Shown piece by piece: positions 21,153 to 30,392 of a stretch of DNA of 64,000 nucleotides (positions within the stretch are counted from its first letter, which is position 1; each line of letters opens with the position of its first letter). The notes below the pieces were generated by a model. The model had not been told where the DNA came from. It ran no database searches and saw nothing but the letters and a program-made list of their open reading frames with translations. The position numbers were made by a program, and so were the translations under genes. Source of the stretch: Rozella allomycis CSF55 (lineage: Eukaryota; Rozellomycota); NCBI GenBank assembly GCA_000442015.1, contig KE561067.1, positions 45,741 to 109,740 of the forward strand. The letters run 5' to 3'.

Positions 21153-21913
21153 ATGGGTGGGTTTCGTTCTAGAACGGTCCATGAAACAAAAATCATGAAA
21201 GATGAAGACGTTCTTCAACATATACAAAGTCAAGCAATTCAATATCTGATGCTTTCGTTCTCCTATCATAGCATTACCGTGTCCTCTACACGCAATGAAC
21301 TGTTGGTTAATGCTAAGCATCGTAGTGCCAAATTTCTATTGATGGTCCATAGAACTAGTGTCAATCAATCGTGAATCGGGTGCTTCAGAAATGGAATTCC
21401 CCATGTCAATTCTTACTACCTTAGCTCAACGCAAATTCAAATGAGTGATGGTACAACATACGAAGAATTAGGGAAATGCTTTGGTCGTTTGATGGGCTAT
21501 CACTCGGGATTAGATAGAATTGTTTACAGTGAGTAGCTGGCAATAAAGCTATTGTTGGTCTTGACTTGGAAAGTCTCTTGACATGAGATCATCAACCAGG
21601 TATCAACCTGACAACAAAAGACTTCGTTTTGATTAATTCTCACTTAGTAACTATGCTCCTCCTGCTGCTAATACTTCTGCTCATGTCTTTGTGTGTTATG
21701 ATCAATTGGTTGGTGTAGACAAGGGGTTTGAAGCAGAGTCTCGATCTATTTTATAATACGTATGATGTACGACTATCAAAAATCTCAATCAAAAGTCATC
21801 AAACGCCTTATTGATTTAGATGAAAGTGAAAAACCTCGAGACTACACGTTAGTAAGAGGCGCCTTAGCTATTTCGGAATTACAAGGAATGCTAGATTTGA
21901 CAGTTGATGACAG
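21153..21913 (+). pseudogene. Degenerate copy A of an unrecognised repeated family
   Basis: Coding-like blocks in several frames: HETKIMKDEDVLQHIQSQ, then a TGA at 21372, then TTYEELGKCFGRLMGYHSGL, then APPAANTSAHVFVCYDQLVG and finally KVIKRLIDLDESEKPRDYTL plus VRGALAISELQGMLDLTVDD. The last two blocks recur in copy B (21940..22391). Some breaks could be introns, but an internal stop and frame changes without good splice sites suggest decay. The copy is cut by the N at 21914. Confidence 0.45.
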
Positions 21914-21939
21914 NCGAAGTTTTTGACAAAAAAGTTGTT

Positions 21940-22391
21940 CAGGAGGTGCAAAGCCGACATTATATATCCTACTTCGAAGGACTTGGTTTTTATGAATATG
22001 CACTTTGCCTCTCCTGCTGCTAATACCTCAGCTCAGGTGTCTGTTTGTTACGATCAATTGTTTGAAGTGGACAAGGGATTTGTAGTTAGGTTGATAAAGT
22101 AATGAGAAGCTCGAACTCTCAATTATATTTCTCATACTATATTTAGTTATGCTATACGGCTATCAGAAATCGTAATCACAACTCATTAAACGATTAATTG
22201 ATTTAGATGAACGTGAAAGTCCTCGAGACAACAATTTAGTAAGAGGCGCATTAGCTATTTCGGAATTACAAGGAATGCTAGATTTGACAGTTGATGACGG
22301 TGACCACAATGATGCGGTATGCACCAAATTTGAAGAAATTATGGTTTGGATTGGTATTTTGATTGACAAGATAAAGATGTTGCAAAAGTAG
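21940..22391 (+). pseudogene. Degenerate copy B of the same family, nonsense codon
   Basis: Repeats the last two blocks of copy A (SPAANTSAQVSVCYDQLFEV; then LIKRLIDLDERESPRDNNL and RGALAISELQGMLDLTVDD) and continues with CTKFEEIMVWIGILIDKIKM. In the segment beginning MLYGYQKS (22149) a TAA stands where copy A has CAA (QKSQSK in A), a C-to-T nonsense change. No domain recognised. A fragment of a third copy is at 24100. Confidence 0.5.
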
Positions 22392-22639
22392 TTTTAAATC
22401 GCTCTTTAAATGCATACACAGCAAGGGAGAAACTAGTCGGCCCCTAAACGATAAATGACTAGTTCCAATTGTTTGCACAATTTGAGTTTGCGGTGATTCT
22501 GGTTGATTCTTGGTTTTGAAGACGGATCGATTCGGATATCGGAATTGCAGGAGGTCTTGGAGTCTAATGGTTGTTAACTTGTTATTGATTTATCCACGTC
22601 ACTTGTGTTGACTGATGTTGATTTGCAAGCGAGCACCTA

Positions 22640-23160
22640 GCGGTAGTGTTGTTAACGGCTCGTAATCTTGCAGCCGCAATTTGACAACTTCATGTGGCCT
22701 TTAGAGGCGGCATATTGAATAGCCCCATTTTCGCCAGCATGTCGGAAATGCCAAATGGGCATTGTCACAAGCACTTGGATCTACTCGAGAGTCTTGTAGC
22801 AAAATTGCAACAACTTCCACGTGACCATTAGAAGAAGCTCTTATAATAGCACCATTGTCGGAGGCACTTGGAGTTACTCTAGAATCTTTTAGCAATAATT
22901 TAACAACTTCCGCAAGACCATTTATGCAGGCTACCCAAAGAGGTTCATTGTTTTTTACACTTGGGTCCACTTTTGAATCTCTCGACAAAGGTTTAACACA
23001 TTCAGTGACACCATTCTGACATGCAAAGTAGAATGAATTGTTAACAGTTGCTGGAGAAAAACATTTTTCTTGCAAGACATTAAGAATATCAACCAGCCCC
23101 TCATAACTTTTTTATGTTATCCAGAATTTCCATACATTCTTTTACGGTCAATAATTTGTA
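22640..23160 (-). pseudogene. Ankyrin-repeat gene 2, frameshifted
   Basis: Minus-strand ankyrin repeats of the 31-residue type: VTECVKPLSRDSKVDPSVKN, LAEVVKLLLKDSRVTPSASD, VEVVAILLQDSRVDPSACDN. The frame breaks near 22750 and the next repeat (ENGAIQYAASKGHM) continues in another frame, then shifts again. Upstream, MEILDNIKK and YEGLVDILNVLQEKCF are also in different frames, separated at an A-run near 23110. At least three frameshifts indicate a pseudogene, though the A-run one could be an assembly error. The stretch 22392-22639 shows nothing else. Confidence 0.55.
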
Positions 23161-23231
23161 GGAACAAACAAGATAGACATACAATCAATAGGAAAAATAT
23201 ATAATTTATTACCCTAAAATCATATAAAACG

Positions 23232-24098
23232 TCACAAAATAACTCTACCATCCACCCTAGGATCTTCTAGCAAAATGCTGACAACTTCATTTCGGATTTT
23301 CTTGAAAGCATTGCGAAGAGCGTAATTGTTACAGGCACTGGGATCTACTCTAGAATCTTTCAGTAAAGTTTTAACAACTTCCACATGACCATTTTCAGCA
23401 GCCCATCGAATAGCAGCATTGTTAGACGAACTTGGATCTACTCTAGAATCTTTTAGCAAAATCTTAACAACTTCCACGTGACCATAATCTGCAGCATATC
23501 TAATAGCACGATTGTCGCAAGCACTTGGATCTACTCTAGAATCTTCTAGCAATATTTTAACAACTTCCACGAGGCCATTTTCGGCTGCACATCGAATACA
23601 ATCATTTTGACAGGCACTTGGATCCACCCTAGAATCTTTAAGCAAAATATTAACAACCTCTACATGACCATTAGAGGCAGCACATCGAATACAATCATTA
23701 TCACAGGCACTTGGATCTACTCTAGAATCTTTCAGCAAAATTTTGACAAATTCCGCGTGGCCGTATCTGGCAGCATATCGAATGGTACCATTGTCGTAAG
23801 CACCTGGATCTACTCTGGAATCTTCAAGCAACATTGTAAAAACTTCAACGTGGCCATATTCGGCCGCATATGTTAAAGCACCATTGTCGAAAGCACTGGG
23901 ATCTACCCTTAAATCACTCAGCAAAATCTTAACAACTTCAACATGGTCATCAGACATGGCGTTTCGAATAGCACCATTGTCGCACGCACTTGGATCTACG
24001 CTAGAATCTGCAAGCAAAATTTTAACAACTTCCACATGACCATATTCAGCAGCATATCTAATAGCATCATTGTCGCAAGCACTTGGATCTACTCTAGA
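23232..24098 (-). CDS. Ankyrin-repeat protein 1, 5' end missing at an assembly gap
   Basis: Nine tandem ankyrin repeats of 31 residues (93 bp), consensus SRVDPSACDNxAIRxAAxxG followed by HVEVVKILLKD, ending EDPRVDGRVIL and a stop at 23232. The frame is intact throughout. The 5' end is lost at the N at 24099: beyond it the sequence is a plus-strand fragment of another gene family, so apparent extension of the frame to 24305 is spurious. This ankyrin subtype occurs in large arrays in amoebae, early-diverging fungi and giant viruses. Protein-protein binding is the expected role. Confidence 0.7.
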   Translation of the reverse strand, partial: SRVDPSACDNDAIRYAAEYGHVEVVKILLADSSVDPSACDNGAIRNAMSDDHVEVVKILLSDLRVDPSAFDNGALTYAAEYGHVEVFTMLLEDSRVDPGAYDNGTIRYAARYGHAEFVKILLKDSRVDPSACDNDCIRCAASNGHVEVVNILLKDSRVDPSACQNDCIRCAAENGLVEVVKILLEDSRVDPSACDNRAIRYAADYGHVEVVKILLKDSRVDPSSSNNAAIRWAAENGHVEVVKTLLKDSRVDPSACNNYALRNAFKKIRNEVVSILLEDPRVDGRVIL

Positions 24099-24099
24099 N

Positions 24100-24174
24100 A
24101 CCAAATTTGAATTAATTATGGCCTGCATTGGTATTTTGATTGACATGATAGAGGTGTTGCAAAAGGAAATTTGA
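24100..24174 (+). pseudogene. Fragment C of the 21.1-22.4 kb family
   Basis: Directly after the N at 24099 the plus strand reads TKFELIMACIGILIDMIEV then LQKEI and a stop, matching the C-terminus of copy B (TKFEEIMVWIGILIDKIKM) at DNA and protein level. It is the end of a third copy whose body lies outside the assembled contig. Confidence 0.5.
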
Positions 24175-24279
24175 GGACCGCGGTAGAGTGCCAAGTCCAA
24201 TTTACCGTGAACGGTAGCCCTTCGTAGCTTAAAGAGATTATAGAGAGTATGAAACAAAGACAGTAAATAAAATGCACTT

Positions 24280-25196
24280 TTATGGAGGTGTGAGATTATC
24301 AACATTCACTTTGAGTCCTTGAATATAATTGTCCAAGTCGTTGTGAAATGAGATTGTCGAACCAAAATTGTTCAACAGCTGATTCATTTCTTTGAAGGCG
24401 TTCTCAATTCTCTGCTGCAGTCTCCATTCTTCAAGTGATTCAAGTAAAACCTATTCCTTCATTTCTCTGTCCAGTCTGATATTAATCCAAGGGTAATTAA
24501 ACTCACCGCTCCCATTGTAAAATTGTTCCAGGATATCATTCTTGGTGGAATTTTGTTGGCTCTCAATGCGTAAGTCTACAATCATTGGTCTTCCCTGCAC
24601 TTGTCCACAATTTGTCTCAGAATGCGTGAGATCAAATCCAGCTGAAGCAGCGCTTTGCTGCTTGCAGAGTCCTTTGTCAACCTTGATAGCAAATCCTGTT
24701 GACATTCTTTAGTCGCAATGTACATAGTTCTCTTGGTGCCATGATAAGGGATGATAAAGTGAGGCTCGGGACTCATTCCAATGCAATGAAAAGTTTGTAG
24801 ATGAAAGGTTCTTTTTCATCTAGTACACGTGTACTTTGAAGGTTGCTCTCTGTTGGGCCATGTTGGTGAGTTTTGATGTAGTGGCTATTTGTTTGAGTTC
24901 CATCACTTACATCACAGACAATCCAGCCTGGACTCCATTTCTCTTGACTCTTGGGATAAAACTTGATGTCCAATGAACCCTACTCATTTCCACACTTCAC
25001 ATGGCGAACGAGAAAGGGTATCTTGAATCACTTCAGTATTTGCGTCCAAATACAGCAAATACAGTGCGATTTTAAGGAGGAGAGTTTTGTAGATTTCAAA
25101 GCGTTCTTTGGTTTGAATGACAAATCCAGACTCTCTCAGCCATTTAGACAGAGCCAATCCAGCATCGGCCATCTCGATTCGGATTACACCTCTCAT
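24280..25196 (-). pseudogene. Broken gene of unknown family with several frameshifts
   Basis: Read from 25196 downwards: ALSKWLRESGFVIQTKERFE, then SPGWIVCDVSDGTQTNSHYI and VLDEKEPFIYKLFIALE, then a one-base shift into CIGMSPEPHFIIPYHGTKRT and SRLTKDSASSKALLQLDLIS, then another shift into VDLRIESQQNSTKNDILEQF, an in-frame TAG, and a last coiled block EEWRLQQRIENAFKEMNQLL. The order FIYKLF...GMSPEPHFI...MYIATKEC looks like one continuous domain before the break. Not recognised. The lesions lack splice signals, so decay is more likely than introns. 25197-25543 is empty. Confidence 0.45.
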
Positions 25197-25543
25197 TCTG
25201 GGGATGCTGTTTCCTATTTCAACAAACTTGTTCTATTTCCAGAGGTTGTTTTTTTGCAAGGGTCTTAGTATAGGGTTTCCGATAGAAATCGGAGATTTTG
25301 CAATGCGTTTTATTAAAGTATTTTGTTGGAGCATGACGCTCTAGAAGACTTGGAACTAAAAGTCTAAAACAAATCCCAGAATACCCGGGAATGGATTGAT
25401 AAAAGTCATGAGGTGAGCCTTGCGGGTTTCGCAGTTGAAAAATTGAAATCGGTCAGTAGCTGGCAAATGCGGCGTGTTACCTATATAAAGGTCCGTAAAT
25501 CAAGAAGGGATAAAATTTGAAGAAATATGGTTTATTTACAAGA

Positions 25544-26407
25544 TCATTGCAATTGAGTTGTCTTTGTAACAGCTTTTGGTCCCAATGTTCTATTTTTTGT
25601 CATTTTGAGTTTCAATTCATCGATTATGTTGGTTACTAAAATAGACTGTATTGTGTTTGATAATGCGAATATCACGTTAACATAAATGAAGAGACCATCA
25701 ATGTTCGGCAGTACAGTTGTCATCCATTCACAAGCGGTGATAGCAGTGGTACAAAAAATATTATGAAAAGACATTGACAACCATTTTTTAGAATCATTCA
25801 TAGATACTTTATCGCATCTTCGTTTTAATATATACATAGAAATCGCTTTACGAAGAAATACAAGAAGCACTATTAATTCTACCGCTGTCTTTAATGCTAA
25901 TTGATACGGCGCGATAGAGAAATCAGCGACGAATAGGCAGAGTGTCCCACTCATTGACACAGACTTTATTGTGGTCAGCTGATACGTAGAGAGTGCAGCT
26001 CGAAGAATTAGCAAGCCATACACAGCAATCGAAAGTCGATTTGGTCGGGACGTAAATACTTGAGATCGGAATAATAAAACACACTCCATTGCTAAAATGA
26101 ACAGATTATAAACTATGAAGCCAATTATAGTCAATATTTGACAATCCACCATTGGATCAGTAAAGGATAATAGTATGGTCACGTTACGAGCGAAACATAA
26201 TATTAATTGCGCAAAAATTGCCAATGGCGCGCGTTTAAAAATGAGTCCTTCTCTATGTAATTTAGATGAAATCATGCTCAACTGCCACCCTAGACACATT
26301 CCAACAAGTGTACATGATAAATTTAAGCCATATTCGTTGGTTGTCATTAAATCCGAATAATCGGAGAATAATTTTTTGGCGAATAATATATATTTACTCA
26401 CTGGCAT
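25544..26407 (-). CDS. Seven-transmembrane protein, unrecognised
   Basis: 287 residues, intronless. About seven hydrophobic segments: LSCTLVGMCLGWQL, APLAIFAQLILCFARNVTIL, LTIIGFIVYNLFILAMECVL, LSIAVYGLLILRAALSTYQL, GTLCLFVADFSIAPYQLALK, TAVELIVLLVFLRKAIS and GLFIYVNVIFALSNTIQSIL. A basic loop (ILKRRCDK) and tail fit a GPCR-like topology, but no receptor motif is present. Its ATG is 21 bp from the ATG of UNG on the other strand. Confidence 0.6.
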   Translation of the reverse strand: MPVSKYILFAKKLFSDYSDLMTTNEYGLNLSCTLVGMCLGWQLSMISSKLHREGLIFKRAPLAIFAQLILCFARNVTILLSFTDPMVDCQILTIIGFIVYNLFILAMECVLLFRSQVFTSRPNRLSIAVYGLLILRAALSTYQLTTIKSVSMSGTLCLFVADFSIAPYQLALKTAVELIVLLVFLRKAISMYILKRRCDKVSMNDSKKWLSMSFHNIFCTTAITACEWMTTVLPNIDGLFIYVNVIFALSNTIQSILVTNIIDELKLKMTKNRTLGPKAVTKTTQLQ

Positions 26408-26428
26408 TTTCAGGCAGAAAATTTCTGA

Positions 26429-27362
26429 ATGACGAGGTTAACCAACTTTTTCAAGCGAAAGAGTAAACTTGAAACCTCTCAAGAAAACAGCTCGAAAATT
26501 GAGAAAAAAAGAAAGAAAATAGAAGATGAACAAGATACAAACAGCTTCAAAGACTTAGAAGATAAGTATTTGCATGAAAGTTGGTCTTGTATGCTGAAGA
26601 GTGAAATAGAGAAACCTTATTTCAAAAGAGTAAAGATACACCGAAAAATAAAACAGTTGAAGCATTTTCTTGAAGAAGAGCTAAAAAGAGGCAAAACAAT
26701 TTTCCCGCCCAAACACCTCATTTATAGTTGGTCAAACTATTGTTCTTTTGACCAGGTAAAATCTGATCCTTTGTTAAAAAAAGATCAAGATAGTTATTAT
26801 AGGACAGGATCCTTATCATAATCATGATCAAGCAATGGGCTTGTGCTTCTCAGTACCAATGGGAACCATCTTACCGCCAAGTTTGAAAAATATATTCAAA
26901 GAACTAAAATCTGAATACTCTGATTTTGTAATACCTAATCATGGATGTCTTTATGGATGGGCAAAGCAGGGCGTCTTGCTACTGAATGCTACGTTGACAG
27001 TAGAAGCACATAAGGCCTATTCGCACGCTAAAAAAGGTTGGGAAGTAAACTTTATATTATATAAACACAAAGGAATTTACAGATAAGATTATTACATGTA
27101 TTTCCAATAACAGACAAAATGTTGTATTTATGCTTTGGGGCGGGCATGCTCAACAAAAAGAAAAACTAATTAAATCTGTAAGATGTCAATTATATATAAA
27201 TAGGATTGTCATTGTATTTTAAAAAGCGCGCACCCTTCTCCATTAAGTGCTAGTCGAGGATTCCTCGGAAATAATCATTTCATTAAGGCTAACGAATATT
27301 TAAATCAAAAAGGCATAAAAGAAATCGATTGGTCCTTTTTACCAAATCGTGAAAATTTATGA
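26429..27362 (+). CDS. UNG: Uracil-DNA glycosylase, family 1
   Basis: Removes uracil from DNA in base-excision repair. A basic N-terminus ([16 protein letters not shown]) suggests nuclear targeting or PCNA contact. Catalytic motif GQDPYHN (Asp activates water), then [32 protein letters not shown] and the DNA-intercalation motif [17 protein letters not shown]. Introns of 26-40 nt separate these blocks; one removes 26 nt after LIKS. The final codons TTA TGA at 27357-27362 overlap the stop of the enoyl-CoA hydratase gene on the other strand. Confidence 0.92.
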
Positions 27363-28269
27363 ATCTTTAAATTCAGGGTCGCGTTTCTCAATGAACGCAG
27401 ACATCCCTTCTTTTTGATCATTCAAAGCAAATGTGCTTTGAAATAAACGTCTTTCAAATCGGAGTCCTTGTTCAAGGTTTAATTCGTATGCTGATATTTA
27501 AATTTGATTGTCACGTTACCTGAATTTACAGATTCTTTTGCCATCTGAACTACAGGCTTTGAAAATGAAGCAATTGTGTTTGCAAGTTTTATGGATTCAT
27601 CCAACAATTTATCCGCCGGGAAAACCTTACTAACCAACCCTGTTGTTTTATTGCCATTTGAATTTACCGCAACGCTCAGCCTCTTGAGCTGTTATAAACT
27701 TTCCTGTTAGAATCATTTCCATCGCTTTAGACTTTCCAATGGCTCTGATTAATCTTTGAGTTCCGCCAGCTTATTAATGAACTAAAAATTGTAGTACCCC
27801 CTGGAATAGTCCCTAGCTTGATTTCAGGTTGACCGAATTTAGCATGCTCCCCTGCGTAGATTATATCACACATCATAGCTAATTCACATCCACCACCAAG
27901 CTTATCACTTGCCACAAATCAATTTACTGCAAATCCATTAACAGCGGCAATGATAGGTTTTCGAATTTTCGTCACGTTGGTCCAATGCGACAGAAAATTA
28001 CCAGTATAGTTTGATACAAACGTCTTGTCTTGCATTTCTTTGATATCAGCACCGGCAGCAAATGCTTTTTCATTCCCTGTGATGACTATTGCGCCAACAC
28101 CTGTATCTGTGTCGCTTTCTGCCAATGCTTTATTCAATTCATGGAATACTTTGTCATTTAAAGCATTGAGAGATTTAGGCCTGTTAATTTCAATAACCGA
28201 AACGTTTTTTGACAAGTAAGATTTTATAAAATGGAATTCATTTGTTGAATAAAAACGAGAAAATCGCAT
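27357..28269 (-). CDS. ECHS1: Mitochondrial enoyl-CoA hydratase
   Basis: Hydrates trans-2-enoyl-CoA in beta-oxidation and valine breakdown. The N-terminus MRFSRFYS is Arg/Ser-rich, as for a mitochondrial presequence. Crotonase motifs: [24 protein letters not shown] (oxyanion), [40 protein letters not shown] (both catalytic Glu contexts) and C-terminal [18 protein letters not shown]. The motif at AVNGFALGGG is restored by removing intron 27901..27927 (27 nt), and [12 protein letters not shown] by a 28-nt intron. Four introns in all. Confidence 0.92.
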
Positions 28270-28380
28270 GTCTTATTGGTGGCGCAAGCACATTTATTAA
28301 TGGTTAAAGTTTTGATAAACTTTCTTCCTTCAGATTTGATTATTTAAAATTAATACTTTCAATTATCAAGGAATAGAATT

Positions 28381-28992
28381 CTAAAACTTTTTGCACTGTG
28401 GTTTACCTTTTTGCCAATTATTTTCAATGCAGTTCGCACAGAGTAGACTAACACCAGATTTTCCTACCATTTCATATACTTGATGGCCACTTATCGCAGG
28501 AAAATCACTTTTGTTATTTAAGAATCTAGAATATACTTTCTTTGTTCTTACATTATATGTTTCTTGCGATGCTTAGCTAAAAAACCATCCAACTGTTGGT
28601 AATGGAATCTGGATTCTTGCCACTCTTGACTGTCGAAAGAATTGCTCACCATAAAGACTACTACATCAACCTTTTCAGTTATATTTCAAGGTACTCAATG
28701 TTACTTCATTGTAGTAATGAATCCATAACTTGTTCTTGGGGGTACTAGATCCCCCAACTTCGAACAACAGTAAACCTTGTGTACCGTTTTCATCATTAAT
28801 TGATATTTTCTCCATTGAAATCCCGAAAGTTGGAAGAAAGGTTGTATTTTTCCATTTTGAAGATTTTAGTCGATTTATCGCGCAAGTTTTCCCCGCTTTC
28901 GTTAAACCCACAAATAGGCACTTTATTTCCTTTGGTTTCAGAGGGAAAACTTTAACAGTGTGGCTGAATCTTGGACAACAAGCGTTTGGCAT
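28381..28992 (-). CDS. Arf-like small GTPase
   Basis: P-loop GLTKAGKT at residues about 29-36, threonine-containing switch I (FLPTFGISMEK), switch II start EVGG in place of the usual WDxGG, and NKSD for guanine specificity near residue 150. Two short introns (24-26 nt) are required: one after NEVTLS and one that restores IIFLNNKSDFP. The C-terminal tail has a Cys pair (LLCANCIENNW). The missing Asp of WDxGG and absence of an N-terminal glycine-2 myristoylation site make it a divergent ARL. Its ATG is 12 bp from the ATG of the FHA gene. Confidence 0.75.
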
Positions 28993-29004
28993 TAACCACT
29001 AGAA

Positions 29005-29595
29005 ATGTCAACAAAAGAACATAGTAACCCAAAAAGAATTAGAGATGCTCAAAGTTTATCACCAAAAAGTCCAGCAAATCCAAAAAAAGAAAAACCAAAT
29101 TTCAACACTTCGGGTAAACTTAATGCGGATATGAACACATTTAACGGTGTGGTGTTAAAATATTCGGAGCCTCCAGAGGGCAGAAAACCAGGAACGAAGT
29201 GGCGAATGTATGTTTTTAAGGGAAAAGAGCAGATTGATATGTTTGAACTGAAACAATCGGCGTATTTATTAGGCAGAGAAAGGCTAGTAAGGGAATTATT
29301 ATCGATCAAACAGGTAGCTGATATTCCGATCGATCATCCATCCTGCTCAAAGCAACATGCAGCTATTCAATTTCGTCAGGTGGCTTCAAAAAACGGGAAG
29401 GTTGTTATTGTCAAGTATGCTATTCTCGCTATAAATTATAGGCCGTACGTTATCGATCTTGAAAGTTCTAATGGGACGTTTTTAAATGATGCAAAAATTG
29501 ACCCTTCTAAATATTATGAAATTAAGTCAAAAGATATGATCAAATTTGGGTTCAGCACCAGAGAATATGTATTTATTAACGAGTTATTAGATTGA
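29005..29595 (+). CDS. FHA-domain protein, SNIP1/Pml1-like
   Basis: A Lys/Ser/Pro-rich N-terminus is followed by an FHA domain: LLGRERLV, HPSCSKQHAAIQFR (phosphothreonine-binding Ser and His), VKPYVIDLESSNGTFLN. This arrangement fits SNIP1 (animals), Pml1 (yeast RES complex) and DAWDLE (plants), which act in pre-mRNA retention, splicing or small-RNA processing. A 27-nt intron at 29415..29441 has no stop and keeps frame, so unspliced translation would add nine residues inside the domain. Only splicing gives the conserved VKPYVIDL. Confidence 0.8.
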   Translation: MSTKEHSNPKRIRDAQSLSPKSPANPKKEKPNFNTSGKLNADMNTFNGVVLKYSEPPEGRKPGTKWRMYVFKGKEQIDMFELKQSAYLLGRERLVRELLSIKQVADIPIDHPSCSKQHAAIQFRQVASKNGKVVIVKYAILAINYRPYVIDLESSNGTFLNDAKIDPSKYYEIKSKDMIKFGFSTREYVFINELLD

Positions 29596-30343
29596 TTAAT
29601 ATTCTTTTGTAATTATTTTTGTTTCCTCTGCAATAAATATTTTTGATGCCATGCCTATAAAAAGTCCGGTTTCAATAACGCCCGGGATTTTTGATATTTC
29701 TTGATTCAGTTTCACGACATCAATATTATCTTCATTAATGTGTAAATCTATTATAATGTTCCCGTTGTCTGTTATTATTGGACCTGCCTTGTGGACAGCT
29801 TGCCTAACTATGGCCGAGCACTTAGGTAATAATTTTATTAACTTATTGCTGACAACTGACTGCGCTTTGGTATGCACTTCTATTGGCAATCCCTTTTTCC
29901 ACTTTTTTGATTTCATTAATATGTTACTCTTTCAAAAATGCGATTGCTCAACTTTGAGGAGTCTGCAACTATAATCAACTCTTCGCTAGAATATGCTATT
30001 ATTTTTTCCATAAGTAAGGCACCTCTTTAAAAAAATATATCATTGATTTACCCTCCCCCTTTTATCAAGATATTGTTATTCAAAACAATTTCATCCGCCC
30101 CATCAAAAGTTATATCAATGTTGGGATATTGGACTAGATCGCCAACTTTTAAATTGTTAGACACTAGCAAATCTCGTGCCTGGAAAGATGTTGGTATAAA
30201 AATTAGGCCTTTATTGTCTAATCGTGCAAACTCATTTACAACATGGATGACAGTACTTCCTGACCCTATTCCAATAATGCTATGCTTCTCTCTATCAAAG
30301 CATAATTTTACTGCCGCCTCTGCAGCATTTCTTTTCTCGACAT
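29596..30343 (-). CDS. RKI1: Ribose-5-phosphate isomerase A
   Basis: Interconverts ribulose-5-P and ribose-5-P in the non-oxidative pentose phosphate pathway. Motifs: GIGSGSTVIHVVNEF (phosphate loop), IPTSFQARDLL, ITFDGADEI (catalytic Asp), IKGGGGALLMEKI, IIVADSSKL and WKKGLPIEV. GGGGALL is completed by removing a 27-nt intron near 30024..30050, and RWKKGLPIEV by a 26-nt intron. The stop TAA at 29598-29596 abuts the stop of the FHA gene with no gap. ATG 30343 gives the normal N-terminus. Confidence 0.9.
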
Positions 30344-30392
30344 CCATTAATAGAATTTCGTAAAAGTACAAAAACTTGAACACAAAGCGTAG

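Noticed and set aside
23232-24098. CRISPR-like or satellite array because of regular 93-bp spacing
   Set aside because: The period is exactly 31 codons and each unit is an ankyrin repeat in an open minus-strand frame. Plus-strand frames in the same place are shadows.
24100-24305. N-terminal extension of the ankyrin protein beyond the gap
   Set aside because: The sequence after the N matches the plus-strand end of another family (copy B), so the minus-strand frame there is accidental.
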